The notes: generated by a model from the sequence alone, not told the origin. 64,000 bases of DNA from Pelomonas sp. BJYL3 (GCF_027257975.1 NZ_JANZKX010000001.1:248001-312000), one strand, 5' to 3'. Numbered from the stretch's first letter, positions 1 through 8,924 are shown. Program-made: numbers and translations.

Positions 1-2056
1 GCAAATGGCGCCGACGTGCGGCGGGGCTGGTCTTGTCCACACTGGCATTGCTCCGGCCAAATTCGCTCAGCCATGCACTGAGCTGTGAAGGCGTCCGCCC
101 CGCATCGCGCATCATCCGGCCGACGAGGTTCTCGAACGACGGATCCCGCACTTCTTCGTTGGCCAGCCTGCGAAGGACCTCCAGCGCCGCCTCCTGGTCT
201 TCCCGCGCATCGAAGTCACCCAGGACTCGAAGCCATGCGTGCATGGCCCTGACCTGCCAATCCCGACGCCCTCGCAGAGACAGCTCCACCACCGTACCCC
301 TCAGGTGCCATTCCTTGGTCTGCCCAAACCCGTAGTGACTGGGCCCCAGCACGCCGTCGCGCGAACGCCCCCGTTCCAAGGCAATCAGCGCGCGAACTCG
401 GTCCGCTTCATCTAGAGCCGACAGATCGACCTGGGCTCGCATCGTTGCAATGAACGGCTCCTTGGGATTCCCCGGATGCTCGCAAACTGGCCAGTTGAGG
501 CGGCGCCACTCGGCAACGATGTGCCCGGGCGGCAGCCTCCCCCAGCCATCAAATACGAACGGAGCTGGCGCGGCATCAGAAGCCGACCGCTCGATGGGCG
601 GGAGCTGCGGCAGGTCAGGCCAGACGCTGGGTTGTGGGACCCGCTGGCGCCATCGATCCAGCCAGGCCAGGCGCTGCGAGCGATCACCGGGAACCGTCCA
701 TGCCGTCATGTCAGTCCAACGAAGCCGGGGCAGCGTCCGCTCGTTCGCGAAGCGCGATGCATGAGATGCGCAATCCTGAAACAAGGCTCGGCCCGAGCAA
801 CTGGACAGTGCCGTGGCCATTTGGAAGCCCCATTGCGCTCGAGATGCGACGGGCGCCCACCGCCGGCTCTCCGCTGCCAGCCCCTCATATCGGATGGCGG
901 CCTCGCCCGCCTTCAGGCCCCACTGCTGCCACCACGATTCGATGGCCTGCCGCATCGAGGACATCTGGCTCCGACCGGCGTCCGTGAGGTGCAGACGCAG
1001 CCACCAGCGGTCCGCCGCCTCGAAGTAGCGGCTCGCAAAGTTGACGGACAAATCCTTGATCCATCCCCTGGCCCGCAACAGCTGGCGCAGGCTGCCTGGA
1101 TGGGCGCCTTCCATCTGCGACACCCAGAACTCGCCAACATCGCGCGATCGGAGCTCAGGTGTGGCCCAGACAAGCCACAACTCCTGCGCATGCTCGAATC
1201 CCTCCACCGCCGCGATGGCTCCGGAAAACTCCGGGCGCCACAAGGGCCGGGGATCCTGCGCACGCCGGCGGTCGCCGCCGCAGCGCACGCCCTGCCCAGG
1301 CGGAGCCTCGCGAACATGCCAGGCGGACTCCAGGATTCGCTGCATTTCGCGCAAAGGGAACGGCGACACAAACACCCATGACAGCGCGCAGGGCTTGTGC
1401 TGAACAGCGGACATCCGCTCGGCCTGATGCGCAATGGCCTCCGCACTTGCCAGCGGCAGGCTTGATTCGCTGCCAGAACGGAAACGCGCCGCAGGATGGT
1501 CGCGATCGACTGCCAAGCCCTCGATCTTCTCGAGGATCTGAGAATCCTGTCCTTGGAACTCTCGCCATTCCCGCTCCAGCTCCTGGATCTGTTGGCGAAC
1601 GGTAACGACGGGATAGGCCCGCGGCTTCAGCGCGGCATCAAGACGCTGCAGCAGCTCGCGACTCCTTCCGGCCTCCACTGCGGCAAAGTAGACCGTGTCC
1701 GTGTCGCGAGTCTTGAACCAATAGTCCCCCAGATGCTGCCGCCTCACCCAGGGAATGACCGCCTCCGATTCCGGCGATGCCGCATAGCCCACCAAATGCT
1801 CGCGCAGGTGCGCCAGCCCGTCATATGCGCGAGGTTCGTCGAAGCTTCCGTAGGCGACGTGAGCCGTCACCTCTGCGCGCTCCACGGCGGCATCCTGCAC
1901 CAGCAGAACCTTGGTTCCGCGAGCGTCTGTCCATTCCTTGAACGCCAGCACGCGCCCAGCAGATTCGGCCCGCGACGCCGCAGATGCGGTCGCGCACGCA
2001 GCCAAGACCGGCGTCAGCAAGCACCAGGCAAGCAGCCATGCCCTACAGAAACCCAT
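1..2056 (-). CDS. M16-family (insulinase/pitrilysin-like) zinc metallopeptidase, partial (3' end outside window)
   Basis: A single uninterrupted minus-strand frame of 685 codons runs from ATG at 2056 off the left edge. The N-terminus has a signal peptide with a lipobox (L18-A-A-C21), so a membrane-anchored lipoprotein is likely. Residues 83-87 read HLREH within GLAHLREHLVGYA, matching the inverted zinc motif HxxEH of M16 peptidases. E163, 75 residues after H87, lies where the third zinc ligand is expected. A good Shine-Dalgarno (GGAAAAGG) lies just before the ATG. The rest of the protein is divergent, with several W-rich segments, and I cannot match it to a specific subfamily. Codon use (CGA, TCT, GCA) looks less GC-biased than in neighbouring genes, a possible sign of transfer. 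The family call rests on the motif and its context. Confidence 0.72.
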   Translation of the reverse strand, partial: MGFCRAWLLAWCLLTPVLAACATASAASRAESAGRVLAFKEWTDARGTKVLLVQDAAVERAEVTAHVAYGSFDEPRAYDGLAHLREHLVGYAASPESEAVIPWVRRQHLGDYWFKTRDTDTVYFAAVEAGRSRELLQRLDAALKPRAYPVVTVRQQIQELEREWREFQGQDSQILEKIEGLAVDRDHPAARFRSGSESSLPLASAEAIAHQAERMSAVQHKPCALSWVFVSPFPLREMQRILESAWHVREAPPGQGVRCGGDRRRAQDPRPLWRPEFSGAIAAVEGFEHAQELWLVWATPELRSRDVGEFWVSQMEGAHPGSLRQLLRARGWIKDLSVNFASRYFEAADRWWLRLHLTDAGRSQMSSMRQAIESWWQQWGLKAGEAAIRYEGLAAESRRWAPVASRAQWGFQMATALSSCSGRALFQDCASHASRFANERTLPRLRWTDMTAWTVPGDRSQRLAWLDRWRQRVPQPSVWPDLPQLPPIERSASDAAPAPFVFDGWGRLPPGHIVAEWRRLNWPVCEHPGNPKEPFIATMRAQVDLSALDEADRVRALIALERGRSRDGVLGPSHYGFGQTKEWHLRGTVVELSLRGRRDWQVRAMHAWLRVLGDFDAREDQEAALEVLRRLANEEVRDPSFENLVGRMMRDAGRTPSQLSAWLSEFGRSNASVDKTSPAARRRHL

Positions 2057-2268
2057 CCTTTTCCATCTCTTTATTGTGTTATTCGCATGCCATAAAAATT
2101 CGGCGCGATACTACAAAAAAGAGAGGTAGCGTTGCACTGTCAAATCTGACAGGTCAATTCGACAGAATGGTTTCGCCCCAGCCGCAGGCAGCCACACCGG
2201 CTGGCGAAGCGGAGAATGCATGGATCCCTGAACAGGCCGCCGGCACAACGGGGACTACAGTCAGACGG
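2057..2268. promoter_or_regulatory. Divergent AT-rich promoter region with short palindrome
   Basis: This spacer lies between the M16 peptidase gene (minus) and the cysteine-cluster gene (plus) and is clearly more AT-rich than its surroundings. It contains an inverted repeat CTGTCA-AATC-TGACAG at 2137-2152, which could be an operator. I cannot assign a regulator or precise promoter hexamers. Confidence 0.3.
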
Positions 2269-2562
2269 ATGAACGGCCTCCGCACCATTGAAATCCACGC
2301 TGAAGCCCCTGCCAAGCCCGTCGTGGGCCAGCCCTGCAACGGCTGCGGGGTGTGCTGCCTGGCCGAGCCCTGCCCGTTGGGCGTGCTGCTGAGCCGGAGG
2401 CTGCGCGGCGCTTGCGTGGCGTTGCGCTGGGAAGGTGAGCGCTATGTGTGCGGCGCCTTGGGCGCGAAGCCCGGTGGCCTGCGCGGCTGGCTGGTGCGCC
2501 GCTGGATTGCCGCGGGCCAGGGCTGCGACTGCTCGCTGGAGCCCCAGCCGCCTGAAGCCTGA
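2269..2562 (+). CDS. Small cysteine-cluster protein (YkgJ-like, putative metal-chelating)
   Basis: This 97-residue protein carries a CNGCGVCC cluster at residues 23-30 and a further Cys at 35, with more cysteines downstream (C-V-A-L..., CDC near the C-terminus). The pattern resembles the CxxCxxCC of the YkgJ-type putative zinc/iron-chelating domain, whose biochemical role is unknown. The start is uncertain: an in-frame ATG at 2167 would add 34 residues of low-complexity sequence. I prefer 2269 because the protein then begins close to the conserved cluster. Its stop abuts the stop of the convergent nitronate monooxygenase gene with no gap. Confidence 0.6.
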   Translation: MNGLRTIEIHAEAPAKPVVGQPCNGCGVCCLAEPCPLGVLLSRRLRGACVALRWEGERYVCGALGAKPGGLRGWLVRRWIAAGQGCDCSLEPQPPEA

Positions 2563-3516
2563 TCAGCCCAGCGCCAGGCGGGCGCGCGCGGCGAGGTACT
2601 CGCGCTCAAGGCGATCCACCAGCTGCGCGGCCGGCACGATCTCGCGGATGGCGCCGATGCCCTGGCCGCAGCCCCAGATGTCCTTCCAGGCCTTCTTGGA
2701 GTCGCCGCCGAAGTTCATCGCGCTCGGATCAGACTCCGGCAGGTTCTCCGGATCCATGCCCGCAGCGACGATGGAACCCTTCAGGTAGTTGCCATGCACG
2801 CCGGTGAAGAGGTTGCTGTAGACGATGTCGTCGCTGTTGCTGGCCACGATCATCTGCTTGTAGGCCTCGGCGGCGCGCGCCTCCTCGGTGGCGATGAAGG
2901 CCGAGCCCATGTAGGCGAAATCGGCGCCCATGGCCTGCGCGGCCAGCACGGCGTCGCCGGTGGCCATGGAGCCCGACAACGCCAGCGGGCCGTCGAACCA
3001 CTCACGGATCTCCTGGATCAGCGCGAAAGGGCTCTTGGTGCCGGCATGCCCGCCCGCCCCCGCCGCCACGGCGATCAGGCCGTCGGCGCCCTTCTCGATG
3101 GCCTTGTGGGCGAACTTGTTGTTGATGATGTCGTGCATCACCAGGCCGCCCCAGGCGTGCACCGCCTGGTTGACGTCCTCGCGGGCCCCCAGGGAGGTGA
3201 TGACCAGGGGCACCTTGTACTTGGCGCACACGGCCATGTCCTGCTCGAGGCGGTCATTGCTCTTGTGCACGATCTGGTTGATCGCGAAGGGCGCGGCGGG
3301 GCGGTCCGGATGCGCGCGGTCATGAGCCGCCAGGGCCTCGGTGATCTCGGCCAGCCAGTCGTCCAGCTGCGCTGCGGGCCGCGCGTTCAGCGAAGGCATG
3401 GAACCCACGATGCCCGCGGTGCACTGGGCGATCACGAGCTTGGGGTTGCTGATGATGAACAGCGGCGAGCCGATGACGGGCAGACGCAGGCGCTTCAACA
3501 GGGTGGGCACGGTCAT
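2563..3516 (-). CDS. Nitronate monooxygenase (2-nitropropane dioxygenase family)
   Basis: This 317-residue FMN-dependent TIM-barrel enzyme is expected to oxidise alkyl nitronates such as propionate-3-nitronate with O2. Family signatures visible are the N-terminal P-V-I-G-S-P segment, the VAAGAGGHAG glycine/histidine motif in mid-protein, and the LSGSMATGDAVLAAQAMGAD phosphate-binding stretch followed by YMGSAF. Length is normal for the family. It lies next to acyl-CoA dehydrogenase and ETF genes on the same strand, suggesting a role alongside organic acid oxidation. A long inverted repeat separates it from the upstream dehydrogenase, so cotranscription is uncertain. Some members of this fold are enoyl reductases, but the sequence fits nitronate monooxygenase better. 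Confidence 0.85.
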   Translation of the reverse strand: MTVPTLLKRLRLPVIGSPLFIISNPKLVIAQCTAGIVGSMPSLNARPAAQLDDWLAEITEALAAHDRAHPDRPAAPFAINQIVHKSNDRLEQDMAVCAKYKVPLVITSLGAREDVNQAVHAWGGLVMHDIINNKFAHKAIEKGADGLIAVAAGAGGHAGTKSPFALIQEIREWFDGPLALSGSMATGDAVLAAQAMGADFAYMGSAFIATEEARAAEAYKQMIVASNSDDIVYSNLFTGVHGNYLKGSIVAAGMDPENLPESDPSAMNFGGDSKKAWKDIWGCGQGIGAIREIVPAAQLVDRLEREYLAARARLALG

Positions 3517-3561
3517 TCCAAGTCCTTCCGGAAAGACGGATCAATGAGGCGGGAAAACAGG

Positions 3562-3603
3562 AGGCAAGACCTGGCACCGCACGGGCGGGGTCAGGTCTTG
3601 CCT
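3562..3603. repeat. Inverted repeat with 12-bp perfect arms containing the GGGGTCAGGTCTTGCC motif
   Basis: The arm AGGCAAGACCTG (3562-3573) is perfectly complementary to CAGGTCTTGCCT (3592-3603), with an 18-nt loop. The right arm is part of a 16-base motif (3587-3602) that recurs exactly at 49908, 54361 and 61254. The repeat sits between two minus-strand genes. It could form a stable RNA hairpin but has no U-tract, so it looks more like a REP-type element than a simple terminator. Confidence 0.65.
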
Positions 3604-3620
3604 GGGTGGCAGGCCTTCGA

Positions 3621-5414
3621 TCAGAAGGCGTCCAGGGCCATCGCGGTGACGCTGTCGGCGCCGTCGACGATGGCATCACGGTGGGCCAGTGCGCGCGGCA
3701 GGATGTGCTCGGCATAGAAGCGCGCGGTGGCGATCTTGGCCTGCATGAAGGCCTGGTCCTCGCCTGCGGCCAGCTTGTCTTCTGCCACCATCAGCGCGCG
3801 GGCCAGCTGCCAGCCGGCCACCAGGTTGCCGGCCAGCATCAGGTAGGGCACCGAGCCCGCAAAGGCCGCATTCGGATTGCCCTTGCCGCTGCCGGCGATG
3901 AACTCGGCCGACTCCACGAAAGCCTTGCGGGCGGCGGCCAGCTGCTTGAGCATGGCCTTGGCCGCTGCGCTGTCGCGCTGGGCCAGCAGGGCTTCCGTGC
4001 CTTCGATCTGGGCCGCGACGGCCTTGGCCATCTGGGCACCGTCGCGCAGGGTCTTGCGGCCCACCAGGTCATTGGCCTGGATGGCGGTCGTGCCTTCGTA
4101 GATGGTCAGGATCTTGGCATCGCGGTAGTACTGCGCCGCGCCGGTCTCCTCGATGAAGCCCATGCCGCCATGCACCTGCACGCCCAGCGAGGTCACCTCC
4201 AGGCTCATCTCGGTGCTGTAGCCCTTCACCAGGGGCACCATGAACTCGTAGAAGGCCTGGTTCTGCTTGCGGGTGTCGGCGTCCGGATGATGGTGCGCGG
4301 CGTCATACGCAGCGGCAGCCACCAGGGACATGGCACGGCAGCCCTCGGTCAGTGAGCGCATGGTCATCAGCATGCGGCGCACGTCCGGGTGATGGATGAT
4401 GGCAGCACTGCCGGCCACCGAGCCGTCCACCGGGCGCGACTGCACGCGGTCACGCGCATACTGCACGGCCTTCTGGTAGGCGCGGTCAGCAATGGCGATG
4501 CCCTGCACGCCCACGCCGAAGCGGGCGGCGTTCATCATGATGAACATGTACTCGAGGCCGCGGTTCTCCTGACCGATCAGGTAGCCGATGGCGCCGCCGT
4601 TGTCACCGAACTGCAGCACGGCGGTCGGGCTGGCCTTGATGCCCATCTTGTGCTCGATGGACACGCAGTGCGCGTCATTGCGCGCACCCAGCGATCCGTC
4701 GGCATTGACCATGAACTTGGGCACGAGGAAGAGGCTGATGCCCTTCACGCCTTCCGGCGCGCCGGCCACGCGGGCCAGCACCAGGTGCACGATGTTCTCG
4801 GCCATGTCGTGCTCGCCGTAGGTGATGAAGATCTTGGTGCCGAAGATCTTGTAGGTGCCGTCAGGCTGCGGCTCGGCGCGGGTGCGCACCAGGGCCAGGT
4901 CCGAACCGGCTTGCGGCTCGGTCAGGTTCATGGTGCCGGTCCAGCTGCCGTCGATCAGCTTGGGCAGGTAGACGGCTTTCTGCTCGTCGCTGCCCGCGGT
5001 CAGCAGGGCCTCGATGGCGCCGTCGGTCAGCAGCGGGCACAGCGCGAAGCTCATGTTGGCGCTGTTGATCATCTCGCCGCAGGCCGCGCCGATGGTCTTG
5101 GGCAGGCCCTGGCCGCCGAACTCGGTCGGGTGCTGCAGCCCCTGCCAGCCGCCCTCGGCGAACTGCCTGAAGGCCTCCTTGAAGCCGGGGGTCGTGAAGA
5201 CCTGGCCGTCCTTCCAGTAGCTGGGGTTCTTGTCGCCTTCGAAGTTCAGCGGGGCGATCACGCCTTCGTTGAGCTTGGCGCACTCCTCCAGCACGGCCTG
5301 CGCGGTCTCGACGCCGTAGTCGGCGAATTCGGGGACCGCTTCGGTCAGCTGCTGCAGGCCGGCGAGCTCCTGCATGGTGAAGATCATGTCCTTGACGGGG
5401 GCGCGGTAAGTCAT
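3621..5414 (-). CDS. Acyl-CoA dehydrogenase with C-terminal extension domain
   Basis: This 597-residue FAD flavoprotein is expected to catalyse alpha,beta-dehydrogenation of an acyl-CoA and pass electrons to ETF. The acyl-CoA dehydrogenase core is recognisable from MNLTEPQAGSDL (substrate/FAD-loop region), FGTKIFITYGEHD, and the C-terminal flavin region VQVHGGMGFIEETGAAQYYRD followed by ILTIYEGTTAIQANDL. The extra ~130 residues after it match the long FadE/DmdC-like type (about 600 residues, versus 380 for short-chain enzymes). Substrate chain length cannot be read from sequence. It lies downstream of etfBA on the same strand, its direct electron acceptor. ATG at 5414 is preceded by a GGAGAC Shine-Dalgarno. 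Confidence 0.9.
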   Translation of the reverse strand: MTYRAPVKDMIFTMQELAGLQQLTEAVPEFADYGVETAQAVLEECAKLNEGVIAPLNFEGDKNPSYWKDGQVFTTPGFKEAFRQFAEGGWQGLQHPTEFGGQGLPKTIGAACGEMINSANMSFALCPLLTDGAIEALLTAGSDEQKAVYLPKLIDGSWTGTMNLTEPQAGSDLALVRTRAEPQPDGTYKIFGTKIFITYGEHDMAENIVHLVLARVAGAPEGVKGISLFLVPKFMVNADGSLGARNDAHCVSIEHKMGIKASPTAVLQFGDNGGAIGYLIGQENRGLEYMFIMMNAARFGVGVQGIAIADRAYQKAVQYARDRVQSRPVDGSVAGSAAIIHHPDVRRMLMTMRSLTEGCRAMSLVAAAAYDAAHHHPDADTRKQNQAFYEFMVPLVKGYSTEMSLEVTSLGVQVHGGMGFIEETGAAQYYRDAKILTIYEGTTAIQANDLVGRKTLRDGAQMAKAVAAQIEGTEALLAQRDSAAAKAMLKQLAAARKAFVESAEFIAGSGKGNPNAAFAGSVPYLMLAGNLVAGWQLARALMVAEDKLAAGEDQAFMQAKIATARFYAEHILPRALAHRDAIVDGADSVTAMALDAF

Positions 5415-5578
5415 CGTCTTGTCTCCAGATGGACGAAGGGCGCCGCAACGGTGAAGTCCGGCGCCCTGCTGATGTCAGCCCCCGGGCCTGCCACCTCGTG
5501 CCAGGCTCCCCCGAAGGGGCAAGAAAGCTTGGGACGGCCCTGCGCTTTCTTGAGAGGCTGATTCCTAGTCGTAGCAGC

Positions 5579-6526
5579 TCAGAGGCTGTTGACCAGCTCG
5601 GGCACGGCAGTGAACAGGTCGGCTTCCAGGCCGTAGTCGGCCACGGAGAAGATCGGAGCTTCCGGGTCCTTGTTGATCGCGACGATCACCTTGGAGTCCT
5701 TCATGCCGGCCAGATGCTGGATGGCGCCGCTGATGCCGCAGGCGATGTACAGCTGCGGGGCGACGATCTTGCCGGTCTGGCCCACCTGCCAGTCGTTGGG
5801 CGCATAGCCGGCGTCGACGGCAGCGCGCGAAGCGCCCAGGGCGGCGCCCAGCTTGTCAGCCAGCGGGGTCAGGACTTCATTGAACTTGTCGCTGGAACCC
5901 AGGGCGCGGCCACCGGAGACGATGATCTTCGCGGCGGTCAGCTCGGGGCGGTCGCTCTTGGTGACCTCGCGGCCCACGAAGCTGCTCTTGCCGCTGTCGG
6001 CGGCGGCAGCCACGGTCTCGACGGCGGCGCTGCCACCGGTCGCGGCAGCGGCGTCAAAGCCGGTCGTGCGGACGGTGATCACCTTGACGGCGTCGGTCGA
6101 CTGCACGGTGGCGATGGCGTTGCCAGCGTAGATGGGACGCTCGAAGGTGTCGGCGCTGAGGACCTTGGTGACGTCGCTGAGCTGGGCCACGTCCAGCAGG
6201 GCGGCGACGCGCGGGGCGACGTTCTTGCCGGAGGCGGTGGCGGGGAACAGCAGATGGCTGTAACCGGAAGCCAGGGCCAGGACTTGCGCAGCCAGGTTCT
6301 CGGCCAGGCCGTCGGCCAGGGCGGCGCTGTCGGCGTGCAGCACCTTGCTCACGCCAGCGATCTGGGCAGCAGCAGCGGCTGCGGCGCCGGCATTGTGGCC
6401 GGCCACCAGCACATGGACGTCACCACCAGCGGCCACAGCGGCCGTGACGGTGTTCAGCGTGGCGCCCTTGATGGACGCGTTGTCGTGTTCGGCAATGACG
6501 AGTGCGGTCATGTCTTCTATCTCCAT
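5579..6526 (-). CDS. etfA: Electron transfer flavoprotein subunit alpha
   Basis: This 315-residue subunit binds the redox FAD and shuttles electrons from acyl-CoA dehydrogenases to ETF-ubiquinone oxidoreductase. The C-terminal FAD domain is evident: [13 protein letters not shown], then [19 protein letters not shown] and [21 protein letters not shown], all typical of EtfA. The N-terminus ([24 protein letters not shown]) is the usual ETF fold. It follows etfB by 138 nt and precedes the acyl-CoA dehydrogenase on the same strand, so the three genes probably form one operon. The preferred start may lie 12 nt downstream ([13 protein letters not shown] at 6511). Residue-level matches make the identification firm. 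Confidence 0.94.
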   Translation of the reverse strand: MEIEDMTALVIAEHDNASIKGATLNTVTAAVAAGGDVHVLVAGHNAGAAAAAAAQIAGVSKVLHADSAALADGLAENLAAQVLALASGYSHLLFPATASGKNVAPRVAALLDVAQLSDVTKVLSADTFERPIYAGNAIATVQSTDAVKVITVRTTGFDAAAATGGSAAVETVAAAADSGKSSFVGREVTKSDRPELTAAKIIVSGGRALGSSDKFNEVLTPLADKLGAALGASRAAVDAGYAPNDWQVGQTGKIVAPQLYIACGISGAIQHLAGMKDSKVIVAINKDPEAPIFSVADYGLEADLFTAVPELVNSL

Positions 6527-6664
6527 CAGTGCGGCGAAGCTCGCCGCACCGCATCAATCTGTCTTGATTTTCCAAGTGGAGCCCGAGGATCCGGCTCTGC
6601 CGGTCCTACGGGCCCGCCCCTTGAGGGGCGCGCGAAGCGCGTAGGGGCGGTCTGTTCCCGGTGG

Positions 6665-7414
6665 TTAGATCACCTTCGCTTCGTTCCTGAGCTTGGACAC
6701 CAGGGTGGCCACATCCGGCACCTTGATGCCAGCGCTGCGCTTGGGCGGCTCTTCGACCTTCAGGGTCTTGATGCGGGGCGCCACATCCACGCCCAGGTCG
6801 GCCGGCTTGACGACGTCCAGCTGCTTCTTCTTGGCCTTCATGATGTTGGGCAGGGTGACGTAGCGCGGCTCGTTCAGGCGCAGGTCGGTGGTGACCACGG
6901 CGGGCAGGCTCAGGGACACGGTCTCCAGGCCGCCGTCCACCTCACGGGTCACGGCCACCTTGCCGTCGGCCACTTCGACCTTGGAGGCGAAGGTGCCTTG
7001 CGGCAGGCCGGTCAGCGCGGCCAGCATCTGGCCGGTCTGGTTGCAGTCATCGTCGATGGCCTGCTTGCCCAGGATCACCAGCTGGGGCTGCTCCTTGTCG
7101 ACCAGGGCCTTCAGGATCTTGGCCACGGCCAGGGGCTGCAGCTCGGCGTCGGTCTCGACCAGGATGGCGCGGTCGGCGCCGATGGCCATGGCGGTGCGCA
7201 GGGTTTCCTGGCACTGGGTCACGCCGCAGGACACGGCGATCACCTCGGTGACGACGCCCTTTTCCTTCAGGCGCACGGCCTCTTCGACGGCAATTTCGTC
7301 AAAGGGGTTCATGGACATCTTCACATTGGCGATGTCCACGCCCGTGCCGTCGCTCTTGACGCGCACCTTGACGTTGTAGTCGACGACTCGTTTGACGGGA
7401 ACCAATACCTTCAT
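6665..7414 (-). CDS. etfB: Electron transfer flavoprotein subunit beta
   Basis: This 249-residue AMP-binding partner of EtfA begins [20 protein letters not shown] and contains [18 protein letters not shown] and the A-D-R-A-I-L-V nucleotide-binding segment, all standard for EtfB. It includes the [12 protein letters not shown] recognition loop that docks dehydrogenases. It is the first gene of the etfB-etfA-acyl-CoA dehydrogenase series. Two palindromes lie upstream (7433-7448 and 7525-7536) and are candidate operators. The start ATG at 7414 fits the conserved N-terminus. Confidence 0.95.
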   Translation of the reverse strand: MKVLVPVKRVVDYNVKVRVKSDGTGVDIANVKMSMNPFDEIAVEEAVRLKEKGVVTEVIAVSCGVTQCQETLRTAMAIGADRAILVETDAELQPLAVAKILKALVDKEQPQLVILGKQAIDDDCNQTGQMLAALTGLPQGTFASKVEVADGKVAVTREVDGGLETVSLSLPAVVTTDLRLNEPRYVTLPNIMKAKKKQLDVVKPADLGVDVAPRIKTLKVEEPPKRSAGIKVPDVATLVSKLRNEAKVI

Positions 7415-7432
7415 CGAAGCACTCCAGGCGAA

Positions 7433-7448
7433 TTGACGTAAACGTTAA
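7433..7448 (-). promoter_or_regulatory. Palindromic operator candidate upstream of etfB (LiuR-like)
   Basis: TTGACGTAAACGTTAA is an imperfect palindrome (7 of 8 pairs) 18-34 nt before the etfB start. ACGT-centred palindromes of this kind resemble the site I recall for the MerR-family branched-chain acid regulator LiuR in proteobacteria. The assignment is from memory and not tested. Confidence 0.4.
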
Positions 7449-7524
7449 TCAGGATTCTACGGGGGTCTGGCGCCCATCCGCGAAGCCCTGCACGCCGCAC
7501 GTCCATCAAGGTGAAAAATAAAAC

Positions 7525-7536
7525 GAACGATCGTTC
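7525..7536. promoter_or_regulatory. TetR-type palindromic operator candidate between etfB and murI
   Basis: GAACGATCGTTC is a perfect 12-bp palindrome embedded in A/T-rich flanks (AAAAC on the left, TATTTT on the right). It is typical in size and style of TetR-family fatty-acid regulators acting on etf and fad genes. It lies about 110 nt before etfB and 57 nt before murI. No regulator gene is adjacent, so the cognate protein is unknown. Confidence 0.45.
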
Positions 7537-7592
7537 TATTTTAGGCATGAAGATCGGGGCCTTGGCAAGCAGCATTTAGACTCCGCTCCCTG

Positions 7593-8417
7593 ATGATGGA
7601 CAGCAATCCTTCCGCCAGCTCCCCAGGAGCAGAGGTCCCGCCGGGCATCGGCGTCTTCGACTCCGGCGTAGGCGGACTCACCGTCTTGCGAGCGCTGCGC
7701 AGCGCCCTGCCCGACACGCCGCTGCACTACGTAGCCGATTCCGGCCACGCCCCCTACGGCCCCAAGAGCACGGAGGCCATCGTGGCGCGCTGCCTGGCCA
7801 TCGGCGAGCACCTGATCGCCCATGGTGCGGCGCTGATCGTGGTGGCCTGCAACACCGCCACGGCCCATGCGGTGGCCGCGCTGCGGGCGCGCTGGCCGGC
7901 GCTGCCCATCGTGGGCATCGAGCCGGGCATCAAGCCCGCCGTCCAGGCCACGCGCAATGGGCGCATCGCGGTGATGGCCACCCAGGCCACCGTCAACAGC
8001 GAGCGCTACCGGCAGCTGATCGCCACCCACGGCGGCACCGTGCATGTGCACAGCCAGGCCTGCCCGGGCCTGGTGGACCGCATCGAGACCGGTCATCTGG
8101 ACGATGCGCGCCTGCAGGAACTGCTGAAGACCTACACCGATGCCGTGAAGGCCAGTGGCGCGGACACCGTGCTGCTGGGCTGCACCCACTACCCCTTCAT
8201 CCAGGACCGCATCGAGGCCCTGCTGGGGCCGGAGGTCACGGTGCTGAACACGGAGGGTGCGGTCGCACGCCAGGCGCTCAAACGATGGACGGAGCTGGGG
8301 CTGAGTGCCCACGGCGCCTCGGTGCGGCTGGAAAGCACGGGCGATCCGGCGCCCCTCGAACGCCTGGCCACCCTGGCCCTGCAGGCCCCGCAGACGGCCC
8401 GCCAGATCGATCTCTGA
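7593..8417 (+). CDS. murI: Glutamate racemase
   Basis: This 274-residue cytoplasmic enzyme supplies D-glutamate for peptidoglycan. The two catalytic cysteines are visible: C86 in VVACNTATA and C197 in LLGCTHYPF. The N-terminal GVFDSGVGGLTV with D23-S24 and the HYVADSGHAPYG segment are also characteristic. There is an extra 17-residue serine/proline-rich N-terminus before the conserved G-V-F-D-S-G. Start could equally be the second ATG at 7596. It is divergent from etfB and is a single gene, followed by the tRNA array on the opposite strand. Confidence 0.95.
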   Translation: MMDSNPSASSPGAEVPPGIGVFDSGVGGLTVLRALRSALPDTPLHYVADSGHAPYGPKSTEAIVARCLAIGEHLIAHGAALIVVACNTATAHAVAALRARWPALPIVGIEPGIKPAVQATRNGRIAVMATQATVNSERYRQLIATHGGTVHVHSQACPGLVDRIETGHLDDARLQELLKTYTDAVKASGADTVLLGCTHYPFIQDRIEALLGPEVTVLNTEGAVARQALKRWTELGLSAHGASVRLESTGDPAPLERLATLALQAPQTARQIDL

Positions 8418-8483
8418 GCCCATCCAGGCCCTGCCCCGCAACACGGATCCGCCGAGCGCCGGGGCCTGCCGGCGCGGGAAATG

Positions 8484-8505
8484 AAAAAGCCGACGCAAGG
8501 TCGGC
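8484..8505 (-). terminator. Intrinsic terminator after tRNA-Leu(UAA)
   Basis: On the minus strand, stem GCCGAC/GTCGGC with loop CTTGC is followed by TTTTT. It lies just downstream of the last tRNA of the array. Confidence 0.75.
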
Positions 8506-8523
8506 ATTGGCGAATCCTGAATC

Positions 8524-8612
8524 TGGTGCCCGGGACGGGACTCGAACCCGTACGCCCCGTTCAGGGCCGCGGATTTTAAGTCCGCTGCGTCTACCAATTT
8601 CACCACCCGGGC
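8524..8612 (-). tRNA. tRNA-Leu (anticodon UAA)
   Basis: This 89-nt class II tRNA has acceptor GCCCGGG pairing with CCCGGGC, an encoded CCA, a long variable arm, TTCGAGTCC in the T-arm and anticodon loop CTTAAAA. It is the last gene of the minus-strand tRNA array. Confidence 0.95.
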
Positions 8613-8705
8613 AAGGGTCGCTGACGGTGCGCATTATCTGCGGCGGCGGCCTTGGCGGCGCCGTGATCACCTGCGGGCGGGCACGAGGGCCAGCCCGGAA
8701 ACGAC

Positions 8706-8731
8706 AAAGGGGAAGCAGTGCTTCCCCTTTT
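8706..8731 (-). terminator. Hairpin between tRNA-Leu(UAA) and the tRNA-Gly copies
   Basis: A perfect 11-bp stem (AAAGGGGAAGC / GCTTCCCCTTT) with a 3-nt loop ends in a T-rich tract. It is nearly symmetric, so it could terminate on either strand or act as a processing site. Confidence 0.55.
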
Positions 8732-8737
8732 CGGATC

Positions 8738-8813
8738 TGGAGCGGGAAACGAGGCTCGAACTCGCGACCTCAACCTTGGCAAGGTTGCGCTCTACCAACT
8801 GAGCTATTCCCGC
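8738..8813 (-). tRNA. tRNA-Gly (anticodon GCC), copy A
   Basis: This 76-nt tRNA has acceptor GCGGGAA/TTCCCGC, encoded CCA, D-arm TAGCTCAGTTGGTAGAGC, anticodon loop TTGCCAA and T-arm GAGTTCGAGCCTC. Its sequence is identical to the three other Gly copies. Confidence 0.95.
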
Positions 8814-8848
8814 ATGGACCGGATGAAATTCATCCAGCGCATCAAAAC

Positions 8849-8924
8849 TGGAGCGGGAAACGAGGCTCGAACTCGCGACCTCAACCTTGGCAAGGTTGCG
8901 CTCTACCAACTGAGCTATTCCCGC
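8849..8924 (-). tRNA. tRNA-Gly (anticodon GCC), copy B
   Basis: The sequence is identical to copy A, including the encoded CCA. A 35-nt spacer with a small hairpin separates them. Confidence 0.95.

Noticed and set aside
1984-2268. Longer N-terminus for the cysteine-cluster protein
   Set aside because: The extra part overlaps the divergent M16 gene start and promoter region and shows no conserved sequence.
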